Shown here piece by piece: positions 1 to 10,433 of a stretch of 64,000 nt of DNA. Position 1 is the stretch's first letter. Every line of letters begins with the position of its first letter. The notes under the pieces are model-generated. The model had not been told where the DNA came from. It saw only the letters and a program-made list of their open reading frames with translations, and searched no databases. Source of the DNA: Zopfochytrium polystomum (lineage: Eukaryota > Chytridiomycota > Chytridiomycetes > Chytridiales > Chytridiaceae); the NCBI GenBank assembly GCA_025765615.1, contig JAIVFJ010000229.1, positions 1-64,000 on the forward strand, written 5' to 3'. Both the position numbers and the translations under genes were made by a program.

Positions 1-392
1 CACCATTAGCAGCAGCAGCAGTGGTTGTGCTTGCTCCAGATGATGCAGTTGGAACAGTTTGGGTTGCTCCAGAAGTGTTCAATACTGGCTCAGCAAGCAC
101 CTTGAAAAATTTCAGAAACAAATGAAAAAGGAGAACAACTGATGATAAGCAAACTTACCTTCCACTTGAAGTTCTGAGAAAGAAGGCTTGCCAGGTCGTC
201 TTTCACATCAAGGATCATTTTTCGACCAGTTGCAGAGTCCACGTACACCAATTCAATGGGACCAGTGATATTCCAGCGGGAAGCCACAAGCTGGTGCAGA
301 TCGTCAAAGCTGGTGCTGGCAGGAACTTCGATCTTCCTTCCAGTAATGCCCAGCTCAAAAACCACAGTCCAGTAATTCACTTGGCTCGCCAT
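1..392 (-). CDS. PB1-like small protein, 5' part only
   Basis: The first exon is 392-159 (78 codons, ATG at 392). The donor GTAAGT at 158 and acceptor TTTCAAG give a 58-bp intron (101-158), and the second exon (100-1) stays in frame and leaves the window. Residues about 10-75 resemble a PB1 or ubiquitin-like fold: a strand with GRKIEVP, a helix with SFDDLHQLV, then IELVYVDSATGRKM followed by the acidic LDVKDDL, which sits where PB1 domains carry their OPCA motif. After the intron the chain becomes rich in Ser, Thr and Ala, so it is probably disordered. PB1 domains mediate pairing between signalling scaffolds. The family call is tentative because the rest of the gene is missing; the exon structure is well supported. 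Confidence 0.6.
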
Positions 393-3300
393 ATTTCTTC
401 AAAAGCAAATCAATCACAGATACTGTGAAATGGAAATCACAGTTAGATTGAGGGGCAACAAGGGAAGAGAGATTTGGAAACAGGGCATTGGGAGGGTGAG
501 ACAGTTTAAGGGAGAGTATTTGCGTTAGCTTTGGCAACGGAACAGCTAATATTCAGAAGTTTTTTTGAAGCCTTTCTTTGAAGCCTGTCGAAATTGAACA
601 AAGTTAGCAGCATGGACACTCTTGACAGAGTCTCCTTCCTGAAGCAGATGTAGCACATTGCTGACGATCCTGACACAAACCCTCTGTTCATAATGTCAGA
701 GGGGAACTAGCAAAGGCAGCACTGCCCAAAAGGAGGGCTTGCAGTGATCATCCAAGCTCTGTGGGCCTGTTGGACCGGGCCTACTGTACGGCGTGTCTGT
801 TGGGCATTCGCTCGCCCTCACCTCTTGTGGATTGCTGCTTCATTAACGTCATGGTCCAGATCTGGTATGAAGGCACAAAACGAAATTTGCTTGCTTAGGG
901 AGGGGGGGAAGGTGGCTATCTCGTCACTGGCCAGCATGGGATTAAGGTTTCAAATTGATACGTTATCGCCACATTTAGCAATATATCGGTGTCATACCTT
1001 TTAGCGCAGTGGTTACTGCGTCACGTACTGTTGTCAGGGTTTGGATTTGATTCCTGCCGGTACACTAATTAAATTGTGATCGACGCGCAATATTCTCGAA
1101 ATATCGTGTCGCAATAAAGCAGAAAAATAGCGCGCCAGCCCTGTATCGCTATCGACATAGGCTGTGTCGCAACACGAATGTCGCGATAATTGTCGGTATC
1201 AATTTGAAACCTTTCATGAGCCTGTCCCCACAAGATCGACGTCGTGAATGTCGTTCTGGGTGAATGTCGTTCTGGGTGAAGTGGAGTGCGTGGTCTGCAT
1301 CTTGCAAAACGGGGAGGAGGGGGGAGCAGCATTTCCGATCATTACGAACGGCACGAGAAAGTGCAGGCCCATAAGCAACAGAGCACGTACAATGAAGCTG
1401 GCCGACCAGCCGCCCCGAGGAGAAGGGGGTCGCAGCAGACAATCCATGTCCTGGCCAGCCCGCTGTCTCATCGACTGCCTTACGCCGCCCGCCATCGCCA
1501 CATCGCTGAGGATCGCGAGCCTTCTCCTAGCCGATGATGGATCCATCCGCAGCCGTGGCGGATCCACGGAAAGCGCCTGCTTTGGGGCGGGGGACGGGGG
1601 TGCGGGGTGGGCGTGGTCGATCTGGCGCTCACCTCTTCTGTGTCGTTTTGGCTTTTGCTTTGGGTTATTTTTCACTGTCTGCCTGTCTCTCCGTCTGTCT
1701 GTCTGCCTGTCTGCCTGTCTGCCTGCCTCTCTGTCTATCCCGTCCCTCAATCTCCGCGATAACTGGTTGCTATTAATCATATTGCATGACACTCGTTCAT
1801 CCATCTGGGCGGGGCCACCGTCCACTGTCCAACTCTGCCCGAGTCTATCAAATCAAATCAAATCAATCCATCAATGAAAAAATCCATGGAATCATCGAAA
1901 TCGTGCGAAATGAGAGCGAGCCACCGACGCAGGCGACTATCCTCATCAGATGTAAAGCTGTCTCGGCACAAACACCTTTGGGGAAATCGAGTGTGCAGTG
2001 GATCGCTTGAAAAGAAGGCTCCGGCAGCACGTGGCAGGCCTTGGGGTGAGAGAATGATTTCAGTTCCGGAGAATCGCGACCAGTCGCGACAAAGATCCAA
2101 ATTGCTTACCACTCCACTTCGTGGATTCAGCGCAGGCACTCCTTGAATTTTCATAATCTCTTTGATAGTATCTTTGATGGTACGCTTCTTGGGGGCTGAG
2201 CGAATGGAAGTGTTTCTTCTCGGGTAGATCCTCGACGTAAAGGTAGTACGTCTGATTTGCAGACGGAAAACTGGTTGGACGTCGAGCCTGCCGCTTTCGC
2301 GGAGGTCCAGCGCGAGTTCCCACTGCGATTTGCAGACGCGTTAGAAAACGATTTGCAGACGCGTTAGAAAACGGCACAACTGAAGGGGAAAAAAAAAGAA
2401 AACAAAAAAAAGAAGAAGGTCAGCGAACGCACCTCGAGCAGCACGTTGTCAGCCTTTGCGTGCGCATCCATAAGGCGCGCCATCCCCCCCTCGGATTACA
2501 GTAGCACCGCAACGTGGCTATTGTTACGTGCCCTCAAAAATCCCCTCGCCCACTTCTCCGCGTAATTAAGGCACTCTTGTCCAATAAGGCGTGCGCCTGC
2601 GATCCGTCGGGTAATATGAGATTGTCTAGAAGCCATCATGACTGCGCCGTGTTAGCACTCTGACGCCACACGGTAACTATAAGGAGAGGGTTCAATAGTC
2701 AGCACAAAAGCTTTCACTTGAATAGGCAAAAGGCGATCATAACCGCTATACCTGACAAAGAAGGTGTGATCGCCTCTTTCCTTTTGGCACTGCCAATTCT
2801 CAACGACCTTTTTGGTCCAGTCTGGCGATTTCATCATGCGCCTGCGCATCCTAGGCGGGTGTAGCCCGAGTAAGCAATGCACGAAGAAATGAAGCGGCAG
2901 CCTGCATCGATATCGATTAGTGTGGGTGAGAGCGTTTTAAACGAGCGGTTTCGGGGACGAGGGGTTTTTTTTGAAGCACACGAAAGACCGGGGTTCCTGA
3001 GCACGGCCCAACGACGGCAAGGACGAGGAGCAATGGGAGGATTTGAGGGGAGAGGGGGGTTGGAGAGGGAGAACAGCGAGAGAAAGAGAGATAGAGGAGA
3101 TGTGGATAGAAGCGGAGGCTGAGGCGAAAGACGGGGGGAGGGGAGAGTTGCGAGAATGAAAAACGCCTGAATCCGTCTGAAAACATGGTCCAGGACGTGC
3201 GCAAAAGGAAATGGGAGAGATTGTGTGTGTGTGAGAGAGCGAGAGAGAGAGAGAGAGAGAGTTGAGTGGAGGGAGGAGGGAGGAGGAAGAAGGAACAAGA

Positions 3301-4007
3301 GAAAAAGCAGAGAAAGAAAAACGAACGGGGCGCGCGCGGGGGCACAGCAGAGTCACAGGGTGTTTCGCGCTTGTCCATTCCCCTGAACGAAGCCAAACCC
3401 ACAAAAGAAAAAAAAAAAAAAAAAAGACATAATCACATAGCGGTACATGTTCTCAGAGAAAAAAAAAGAAGGCGAAAAATAGACTGGCGGGAGCGGACAC
3501 GCACGCGCACACGCATACAACAAAAGATGAAGGGGGATCAAGAGCCAGCATAGTAGTAATAAAAGTTTTGGGGGAAGCAGCAGAGCGCAGCGAAGCGAAG
3601 GCAAAGAGTTGGGGGGTCGGGGAGTTTTTTTTTTAACGTGGAGGCAAGCTGGAACCGCTGGAAGGGCAGCTCTAACCTCCAACATTTGGAACAAAGCCAG
3701 AGAAAAAGAGAAAGAAAAAAAAAGAAGAAGAAGAAAAGAAAGAACGAGAGAAACCACCACCAAGTTGGAAGGGGGTTGGAACGAGGAAGGAAAGATGGAG
3801 GAGGAGGAGGAGGAGGAGGGAACGCCCACAGAAAGCGCAAACGGAAAAAAGAAAGAAGAAGAAACGAGACAGAAGAGAGATGGCGGGGTCCGCGCGACAC
3901 ACAAACAAAAATCTACACTAAAACAAACGAAAAGAAAAAGAACCAAAAGAACCAAAAGAAACGGCTGAAAAGAGAGAGAGAGAACCCAGTTTTCTAAATC
4001 CTTCTTC
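393..4007. other. Intergenic, low-complexity, purine-rich to the right
   Basis: I could support no gene here. Opposite-strand open frames at 1214-1877 read through GC-rich and CTGT-repeat DNA (1685-1735) and look non-coding. A minus-strand stretch at about 2060-2380 has protein-like composition in two frames but no recognisable domain or consistent splice sites. From about 2990 to 3990 the plus strand is almost pure purine, with AG, GAA and GGA runs. Relative to the arrestin-SH3 gene that ends at 4008 this is downstream, so its transcript would enter a pyrimidine-rich tract. Confidence 0.6.
1008..1066 (+). repeat. tRNA-like sequence (A-box and weak B-box)
   Basis: The stretch around TTTAGCGCAGTGGTTACTG matches a pol III A-box in a D-arm context. 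About 35 bases on, GATTTGATTCC resembles a weak B-box. The acceptor and T stems do not close, so it is not a working tRNA. A tRNA-derived SINE head or relic is the likeliest reading; no second copy was seen here. Confidence 0.25.
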
Positions 4008-7000
4008 TCACCGCGGTGCGGTCCAAATCCGGTCCTTCATCGACAAGTACTCGACGACGGTGACGCTCCCGTTCAGCAGCATCTGGTCGAGCTCTGCCAT
4101 CGACGACGGCGGCGGCTTTTGCGGCAGTTTCTCGTCGTTCGGCCGCTGCAGCGCGGGCGTCGCCGCCGGCTGCTGCTGCGGTTCGCCACCGTCGCCCGTC
4201 GTGGACGACAAGTAGTAGTCCAGGTAGTCGTCGTCGCCCGCCGCTGCGGAAGCGTCGGTGCCGGCGGCGGCGGCGGCAGCGGCGGCGCCTCCGACGGGTT
4301 TGCCGTTTGCGATGAGAGGGCCGTTATCACCGACGAGGGACGCCGGGGGCGGCGGTGACACCGGCGACGCGACGGTGGGTGCGGACGAGAGGTGGGCGGC
4401 GCTGCCGGCAACGCTGCTGCCGGCGAGGGAGGGCGACGACGGGGGCGGGGGTTGGTGGTGCTGTTGTAGTTGCTGCTGCTGCTGCTGCTGCTGTTGTTGT
4501 TGGTGTTGTTGCTGGAGCTGGGCGAGCGACTGTGACGGCAGCGGGGCGGCGGAGGGGAGAGGCAGGCCTGGGTCGTCCAGGGCGCGAAACAGGTGCGCAA
4601 AGTCCAACGCGTCGCCGCCTTCATCCGCCTTGGCCGCCGCACCGGCGGCGTCGTCCTCGTCGGAGTCGAACGCGGCCTCGGAATGCTGCAGCGCGGACGT
4701 CGCAGCGCCGTTCGCGGCGCTCCGGGAGCGGCTGGTGCTGCGGCTGGGTCTGCTGCTGCTGCGGCTGCTGCTGCTGCCGCGGCGGGACGCGCGCTGCGAG
4801 TTGTAGTGGAAGATGAGGGTCGGGATGCGGGGCGGGGTAGCCGCGACGCGCGGGAAGTTGAGGAGCATCAGGTCGCCGTTGCTGATGGTGCTGTCGCGGT
4901 GCCCGGAGGCGGCGGCGGCCGCCGCTTGGACGGCGGAGGACGCGAACGAGAAGTCGGAGCTGACCGAGTCGGCGCGCGACAGAGGCGCGCCGCCGGCGTT
5001 GGCGACGACGGACGGGTAGTTTGGGTTGTAGTAGCTGTCCGGAGGACCGCCGGCGTCGGAGACGCTGCCGCCGCCTCCCGGGAACCCGTGGACGCTGCCG
5101 TTGGAGGCCATGCTGTGCGAGCGGAGGAGAGCAGAGTGCTGGTGGAGCGCAGAGGCTTGCGGGGCAAAGGGCACCCCAGCAGCAGCAGCAGCGGCAACCT
5201 GCACAGGGGCGCCAAGGATTCCGCGAGGCGCGCCGTGATGAAAGCTGCTGCCGCTGGCGCCGCTGGCGCCGCTGCTCGCTGCGCTGCTTGCGCTGAGGGT
5301 CGAGAAGTTGCGCGCAAGGCCTTGGCCTGCCGGGCTGGCGAGCGGCGACTGCTGCTGGAAAGGGTGGTGGTGGTGGTGGTGGTGGTGATGGTGGTTGTGG
5401 AGGCCCTGGTGGAGAGCGAGTGGCGCGGCGACGGGGGGATGTAAAACCGACTGCGGCGTTTGCGGCTGGATCTGCTGGGCTGGGTTCGGAGGAGCGGACG
5501 CAGCCAGAACGTCAAGGCTGCGGAGCGAGGCAGTGCGGCGTGGGGCACCGGACTTCATGTAGCCCTGCCGCTGCAGGAACAGCTGCTCCTGGAACGGTAG
5601 CGGGGCGGCCATTCGGTTCTTGAGGGCGTCGACGGCGGTCGGGTCGGGGGCGACGACGGCGATGGGCAGCATTCCGGTCTGCTGGGTCGACAGGTTTGTG
5701 CCGAGCGCCCAGCCGTCTTGGTGGACCTCGTGTATCGCGACCTGCTGTCCGACGCTCAGCTTGATTTCGTCGGGCATTCGCGGTTCGAACTCGGCCCACA
5801 CCCTCGTCATGGCAATCAAGTTGTCGCCCAACATCACCGGCGGGATAGGCGCCGCTCTTTCGCTGCTGCTGTTGTTGCTGCTGTTGTTGCTACTGCTGCT
5901 GCTGCTGGTGCTGCTGCTGCTGCTACTGCCACCTCCACCAGGTCGGGTGGGACCGAGCGTCGCAACAAGCACAATGGGCACGTCAAACGTGGTGGTAGCT
6001 GCGACGGTGGCGCCGCTGCTGCTGGTGGAGCGCAAGGCGGTTGCGTCAGTGTGGAGGGCGAATCGGAGGCAGTGGGAGACGGTGACGAGCGGGGAGTCAA
6101 AGGACGGAGAGCAGAGGTTGTTGACGGGGCGGAGCGTGACGACGCGCTGGTTTTTGGACGGGTCGGTGGTTGAGAGCGCGGGCGAGGCGGCCCAGCTGGT
6201 GTCGACGACGTGCGCGAGACGCGTCGTTTCAATGTGCGAGGCGTTTTTTTGCGCCGCGGTACTATGCGTGGATAGTTTTTTTTTGGTTGCAAGGTGGGAA
6301 GCGTGGAAGGAAAGTGGTTACAATCGGCGCAGGATTGCAGAAAGTGGGTTGTCTTTCGGCGATCCCCTCTTATCACACACAAAGCCCATGGACAATAATG
6401 CATAATGAACAGATACCCCACCGTGGTAATGCAGCAGATGGACGCTTCGAGGGAAGTCATGCGTCCGCGGGACGGCGGGACGGCGAGGACCGAGACTTCT
6501 GCGACGACCGGGCCGCCGATGCGGATCGTCGAGTTTGGGACGAGGACGGACGCGGAAACCTCCTCGGGGCCTAGCTTCGGGTTGTGAGTGAGCGGCTTTG
6601 GCGAGCGGAGAGATCTAGTAATTTATTTGTTAGTTGGGTAGGTTAGGTAGGTTGGGTTGGTTGGTTGATCCAGCAGTTAGGAGCCGGGTTCAGCTAGCAC
6701 ATGGGGTTCAGCCACTAAGACAGCCACTCACTCAAAGACATCGGCGGTTGGACCCGATACCAGCACGGGGATCTCTGCGGTGCGAAGCGAGCGCGAGTTG
6801 AAGATGCCCTCGGCCCACGACACCGAGACCATCAGCGAGTACGAAATGGCAGCCGACGCTCTTCGTGGCTGTTGCTGGTTTTCGTCGTGGGCGTTGCTGC
6901 CGTTTGGCGACGATCGCGGGGCAGCGGCGGTCGCTGCCGACGCCGACGAGGCGGACGCGGACGACGGGCGGCGGGCAAAGTCGTCAAAGGAGGGCGGGAG

Positions 7001-7714
7001 CCAGGGGACGCTGGCGAGGTCGAGGCGGAAGGGGATGGAGACGGTCTTGCCGATGTTGGAGGGGATCATGAGGCTGGCGTGGTTGACGCTGACGACGGAG
7101 CGGACGATCTGGCGCGGGCCAAAGGCGCCGGCGGAGCCGGCCCACCGCGTAGTCGTGTCCCCGCGCAGCTGGTTTTTTAATTCAGGGGGAGTTGTTAGAT
7201 GGGATCTGGGAATGCGCGCCTGTGTGGCGGATTTGGGCCCCTTATTTCTTACCTCGACCGAGATCTTTGGTTCCCGCAGGGTTTTGGCGACGGAGATGAC
7301 AACTTGGCCGTCGATGGCGTGCGGGGCGTTGTCGGGCCATGGAAAGTGGATGGAGCAAGGCGAGTCGACGGGCAAGGGCGGCCGGGAGAACGGCGGAGAG
7401 GACGGCGACGAGGCCGCCGAGGAGGAGGAGGAGGACGCCGAGAACGAGGAGGACACGGAGGACGAGGTGGATGCGTTGGGCAACGATGAAGACGAGGAGG
7501 ACTTGACGGTGGCTGTCGCGGTGGTGGAGGAGGCGGCGGCGGCGGCAGCCACGATCCTCAGGACGGGGACTGCAGAGGCGGCAGAAGCAGAGGACGACGA
7601 CGACGACGACGCAGACGACGAGGTTGGCGGCAAGGTTGGCGATGACGTGGCCGAGGCGGTCGACGACGACGACGACGACGACGACGACGGCGACGAGGTC
7701 GAGGTCGACGACAT
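4008..7714 (-). CDS. Arrestin-like / SH3 domain protein (1116 aa, 4 exons)
   Basis: Exons are 7714-7253, 7168-6732, 6614-6417 and 6261-4008. Introns of 84, 117 and 155 bp have GTAAGA, GTGAGT and GTATCT donors, and the total is 1117 codons including the stop. After a Ser-rich leader (about 1-130) comes an arrestin-N-like half containing SPCSIHFPWPDNAP and DGQVVISVAKTL. An arrestin-C-like half follows across exons 2-4, with PLTHNPKLGPEEVSASVLVP near its start and SFDSPLVTVSHCLRFAL then FDVPIVLVATL near its end. Next is an SH3 domain with WAEFEPRMPDEIKLSVGQQ and DGWALGTNLS. A long disordered His, Gln, Ser and Ala-rich region follows, then a compact C-terminal block (ELDQMLLNGSVTVVEYLSMK). Alpha-arrestins are adaptors for membrane-protein sorting and SH3 domains bind proline motifs, so a trafficking or polarity adaptor is likely. 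The third donor is the weakest call. Long plus-strand frames over this gene are shadows. Confidence 0.85.
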
Positions 7715-8152
7715 ATGACCACGACTGATTGATTGGATTGATTGATGGATTGAAATGAAAGGGCTTGCCCCAGACAGACAGACAGACAGACAGACAACAT
7801 ATTGCATGATTCTGCCTATGCATGCCGACTAAGAAGAAAAGAAAAAGAAGACAACTATCTCTGTCTCTCTGTCTCTCTCTCTGTCTCGCCGTCTCTCGCT
7901 CTCTCTTTGTCTTCTTTCATGTCGCCCATTCCCTTTTTGTCAGACTCTCTCTGGCTCGCACTCTTTTTCCCCCACAAAAAGCGAAATAAAAAATTTTTCT
8001 TGCAAGAGATAGTGGTCGACCGAGAACAGACGGCAGAAGCGGCGGGTGAGACTCGCCAGGGCATTCAACAACAAACAAAAACAAAAGACAGGCAGGTGGG
8101 CAAAAGGGAGAAATAAACACAAACAGCCCCTTGACTTTAGTTCAAACAAAGA
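7715..8152. other. Upstream region with CAGA and CT repeats
   Basis: This separates the arrestin-SH3 start from the Helitron end. It holds a perfect CAGA repeat (about 7774-7797), a CT/GT-rich tract (7855-7920) and A-rich DNA. The promoter of the arrestin-SH3 gene should lie here, but no clear TATA box was identified. Confidence 0.5.
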
Positions 8153-8270
8153 CTAGGGGTACCCGTTGGTTGACTTATAAACAGTCCTTGCCAAAAAAAA
8201 AAGAAAGAGGGAAGAAAATTTATTAAGTAGCAAGGTCACATAGAGAGCTTGAGAAGCTGCACAGAATGAA

Positions 8271-10433
8271 TTAAACCCTAAGATGATCCACCAACTCCTT
8301 GTAAACCACATTTCTAATAGTTGGTCCACCTTTTTCTTGATTGTGTTTTGCAGTTATTATAAGATCTGCTGGGGATGTCACTCTTGAAAAAGCAACATAG
8401 GACTGTCCATGCGCAAACACATCCTCCCACATATCCAGTCCAACCTTTTTCAAAGTCTGGCCTTGGGACTTGTTGATGGACATTGCAAACGCAGGTCTAA
8501 CAGGAAATTGCTTTCTGGTGAACTCAACGGGAAATCCTGAATCACTGGGTTGCAGAGAGATTCTGGGAAGGAGGACTTTCTCTCCTTTCCTGCTGCCCAC
8601 AACAACTTCACAGAGCAGCACATTGGGGCAGACCTCACATAGGATGAGGCGTGTCCCATTGCAGAGTCCATCTGTCAGGTTGCGAAGGAGGATGAGAGGC
8701 ATTCCCACTTTGACAATTAGCCTGTGGGGAGGCAGGCTGGAAGGGCTAAGGGTGTTGAGGAACTCGGGGCTAATGAGAAGGCTGTCGCCTTCATTGTCTC
8801 CAACTGGGGAGTCAGCAGAAAGTAGCTCCTGGGTATCTCCTGGAAGCTGCTGCACAGCATACTCATTGAACAGATGAACCACATCATTCCTTGCAGCCAA
8901 AATACACCTGTCTGCGAGGTAGGATGCAAAAGCTTCCCCTGGCTGCTGAACTGCTGCACCAAAATCATCATAGACTGCCTCAAACAGTTGCCTCACGCGA
9001 GGACTGCCATCATTTGCAGGAAAGGTGAGGGTGCTGATGTAGTCTGGGACAATGACATGATTGGATGCTCCATTTGGAGTGTCAAACTGCTGCAGGCCAC
9101 CCCTGCCAAGGCGACCCAACCATCCAGCAAAGTCAACGGCATTCTGGTTTGCTGTTCCCTGCGCAAGCCTCATGTTGGTTCTCAGCTCAAGCATCCTGAC
9201 ATGCCTCCAAAGGTTTGAGAACTTGCAGGAAGCCTGCAAGATCATGGTCTTTGTGGCGTTGGACACAACAGGTGCAGTCTGCTGAAAGTCGCCCCCAAGA
9301 AGCACTACTTTTCCTCCAAATGGGGTTTCAGCCATCTGAGGATCCGAGGGCCTGACAACATCCCGCAGGACTCTGTCAATGACATCCAGAGCCAAGGAGT
9401 TGAGCATGGATATCTCATCCAATGCAATGAGATCAGCCAAGTACAGCTCCAGTGCACGGTCAGTGGACATTTTGATGCCAGACTGAGAGTCAGCATCAAG
9501 CTCTATGGGGATGGCAAATCGAGAGTGGGCAGTTGTCCCGCCAGCCAGCAGCAGCGCAGCTATTCCTGAAGAGGCTACAGCATGGGCAATCCTGCCCTGA
9601 CCAAAGCGGCCTTGACTGCTGCGGACTTTTGCCAAGATGGCATTGTAGACAAAGGTCTTGCCGCATCCTCCCACTCCCTGAAGATAAAAGATTCGACCTT
9701 CTGGGGGAGGCAACACTCCAGGTTGTCCACATTGCTCAACAGCATCCACCACTGCCCTGTAAGCAAAGGCCTGCTCCTGGTTGAAGCTCCTTTCAGCATT
9801 TGCCACAACGGCCTCCAGCTGCTGCTGGTTGTAGTCCGAGTTTAGCCTTTGAAAAATCAGCTGGAGCCGGCCTTCCAGCGCCAGCACAGGCTCAGGCTGG
9901 AACTCTTCCAGCTGTGGCAGGGTGGGGAAGTTGCGCAGCGAGGTTGACAAACTCTGCAGGGACGCGTCCAGCAGCCTCAACGCAGTGCAGTACATGTGGT
10001 TTGTAGGGGCAAGATCCAGATTCCCATGCTCCAGCTGAGCTGTGCGAAGCTGGTCAGCGACCATCTCATTCCTGAAATCATTGTAGAGAGCCCTTGGATC
10101 TGCTGGAGCATTGAAAGCAAGGAGCAGTGCAAACAGCCTGATAAACTCTCTTGAGCTTGTCATCACGCGCACGCCCTGCTGCAAGCACCGAACTGCCTCA
10201 CGATCATCAGCAGTCAACCCACGTCGCACACAGGCCTCCTGAAACGTTCCAAAGGTGGTTCCTTCCACAGTCCGGAGGTGCTCAAAAGAAGTAGGTCCTC
10301 GGACGTTGGCCAGAAGAACTGCGGAGGAAATATCTCTCAGAGTCCCGAGGGCTTGCCGCATACATCCTACCAATCTGTTGCCGCAGCCTGCTGCCTCTGA
10401 CGCTTTGCCCACCTCGCCTGCCTCTGGTTCCAA
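8271..10433 (-). CDS. Helitron PIF1-like helicase domain (720 aa open)
   Basis: This is the C-terminal half of a Helitron RepHel protein. It is a superfamily 1 helicase with Walker A GVGGCGKT near residue 250, Walker B LDEIS, GGDFQQ, and the late motif SINKSQGQTL followed by VAFSRV. It would unwind DNA during rolling-circle transposition. The frame is open from 10433 to the stop at 8271, but the residues before GPTSFEHLRTVEG belong to a different frame: the conserved IGRMYAASPRDSERYFLR block lies just upstream one frame away. The N-terminus of this open frame is therefore an artefact of a frame break, and the true protein was one chain with the Rep region. Confidence 0.85.
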   Translation of the reverse strand: MEPEAGEVGKASEAAGCGNRLVGCMRQALGTLRDISSAVLLANVRGPTSFEHLRTVEGTTFGTFQEACVRRGLTADDREAVRCLQQGVRVMTSSREFIRLFALLLAFNAPADPRALYNDFRNEMVADQLRTAQLEHGNLDLAPTNHMYCTALRLLDASLQSLSTSLRNFPTLPQLEEFQPEPVLALEGRLQLIFQRLNSDYNQQQLEAVVANAERSFNQEQAFAYRAVVDAVEQCGQPGVLPPPEGRIFYLQGVGGCGKTFVYNAILAKVRSSQGRFGQGRIAHAVASSGIAALLLAGGTTAHSRFAIPIELDADSQSGIKMSTDRALELYLADLIALDEISMLNSLALDVIDRVLRDVVRPSDPQMAETPFGGKVVLLGGDFQQTAPVVSNATKTMILQASCKFSNLWRHVRMLELRTNMRLAQGTANQNAVDFAGWLGRLGRGGLQQFDTPNGASNHVIVPDYISTLTFPANDGSPRVRQLFEAVYDDFGAAVQQPGEAFASYLADRCILAARNDVVHLFNEYAVQQLPGDTQELLSADSPVGDNEGDSLLISPEFLNTLSPSSLPPHRLIVKVGMPLILLRNLTDGLCNGTRLILCEVCPNVLLCEVVVGSRKGEKVLLPRISLQPSDSGFPVEFTRKQFPVRPAFAMSINKSQGQTLKKVGLDMWEDVFAHGQSYVAFSRVTSPADLIITAKHNQEKGGPTIRNVVYKELVDHLRV

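Noticed and set aside
1214..1877. Overlapping 200-residue open frames on both strands
   Set aside because: No domain, low complexity, and equal openness on both strands in GC-rich and CTGT-repeat DNA.
4073..5799. Several plus- and minus-strand open frames over the arrestin-SH3 gene
   Set aside because: They are frame shadows in GC- and triplet-rich DNA; only the minus frame with SH3 and arrestin motifs has domain support and fitting splice sites.
6780..7718. 312-aa plus-strand acidic open frame
   Set aside because: It is the reverse complement of the Ser-rich leader and arrestin exons of the minus-strand gene.
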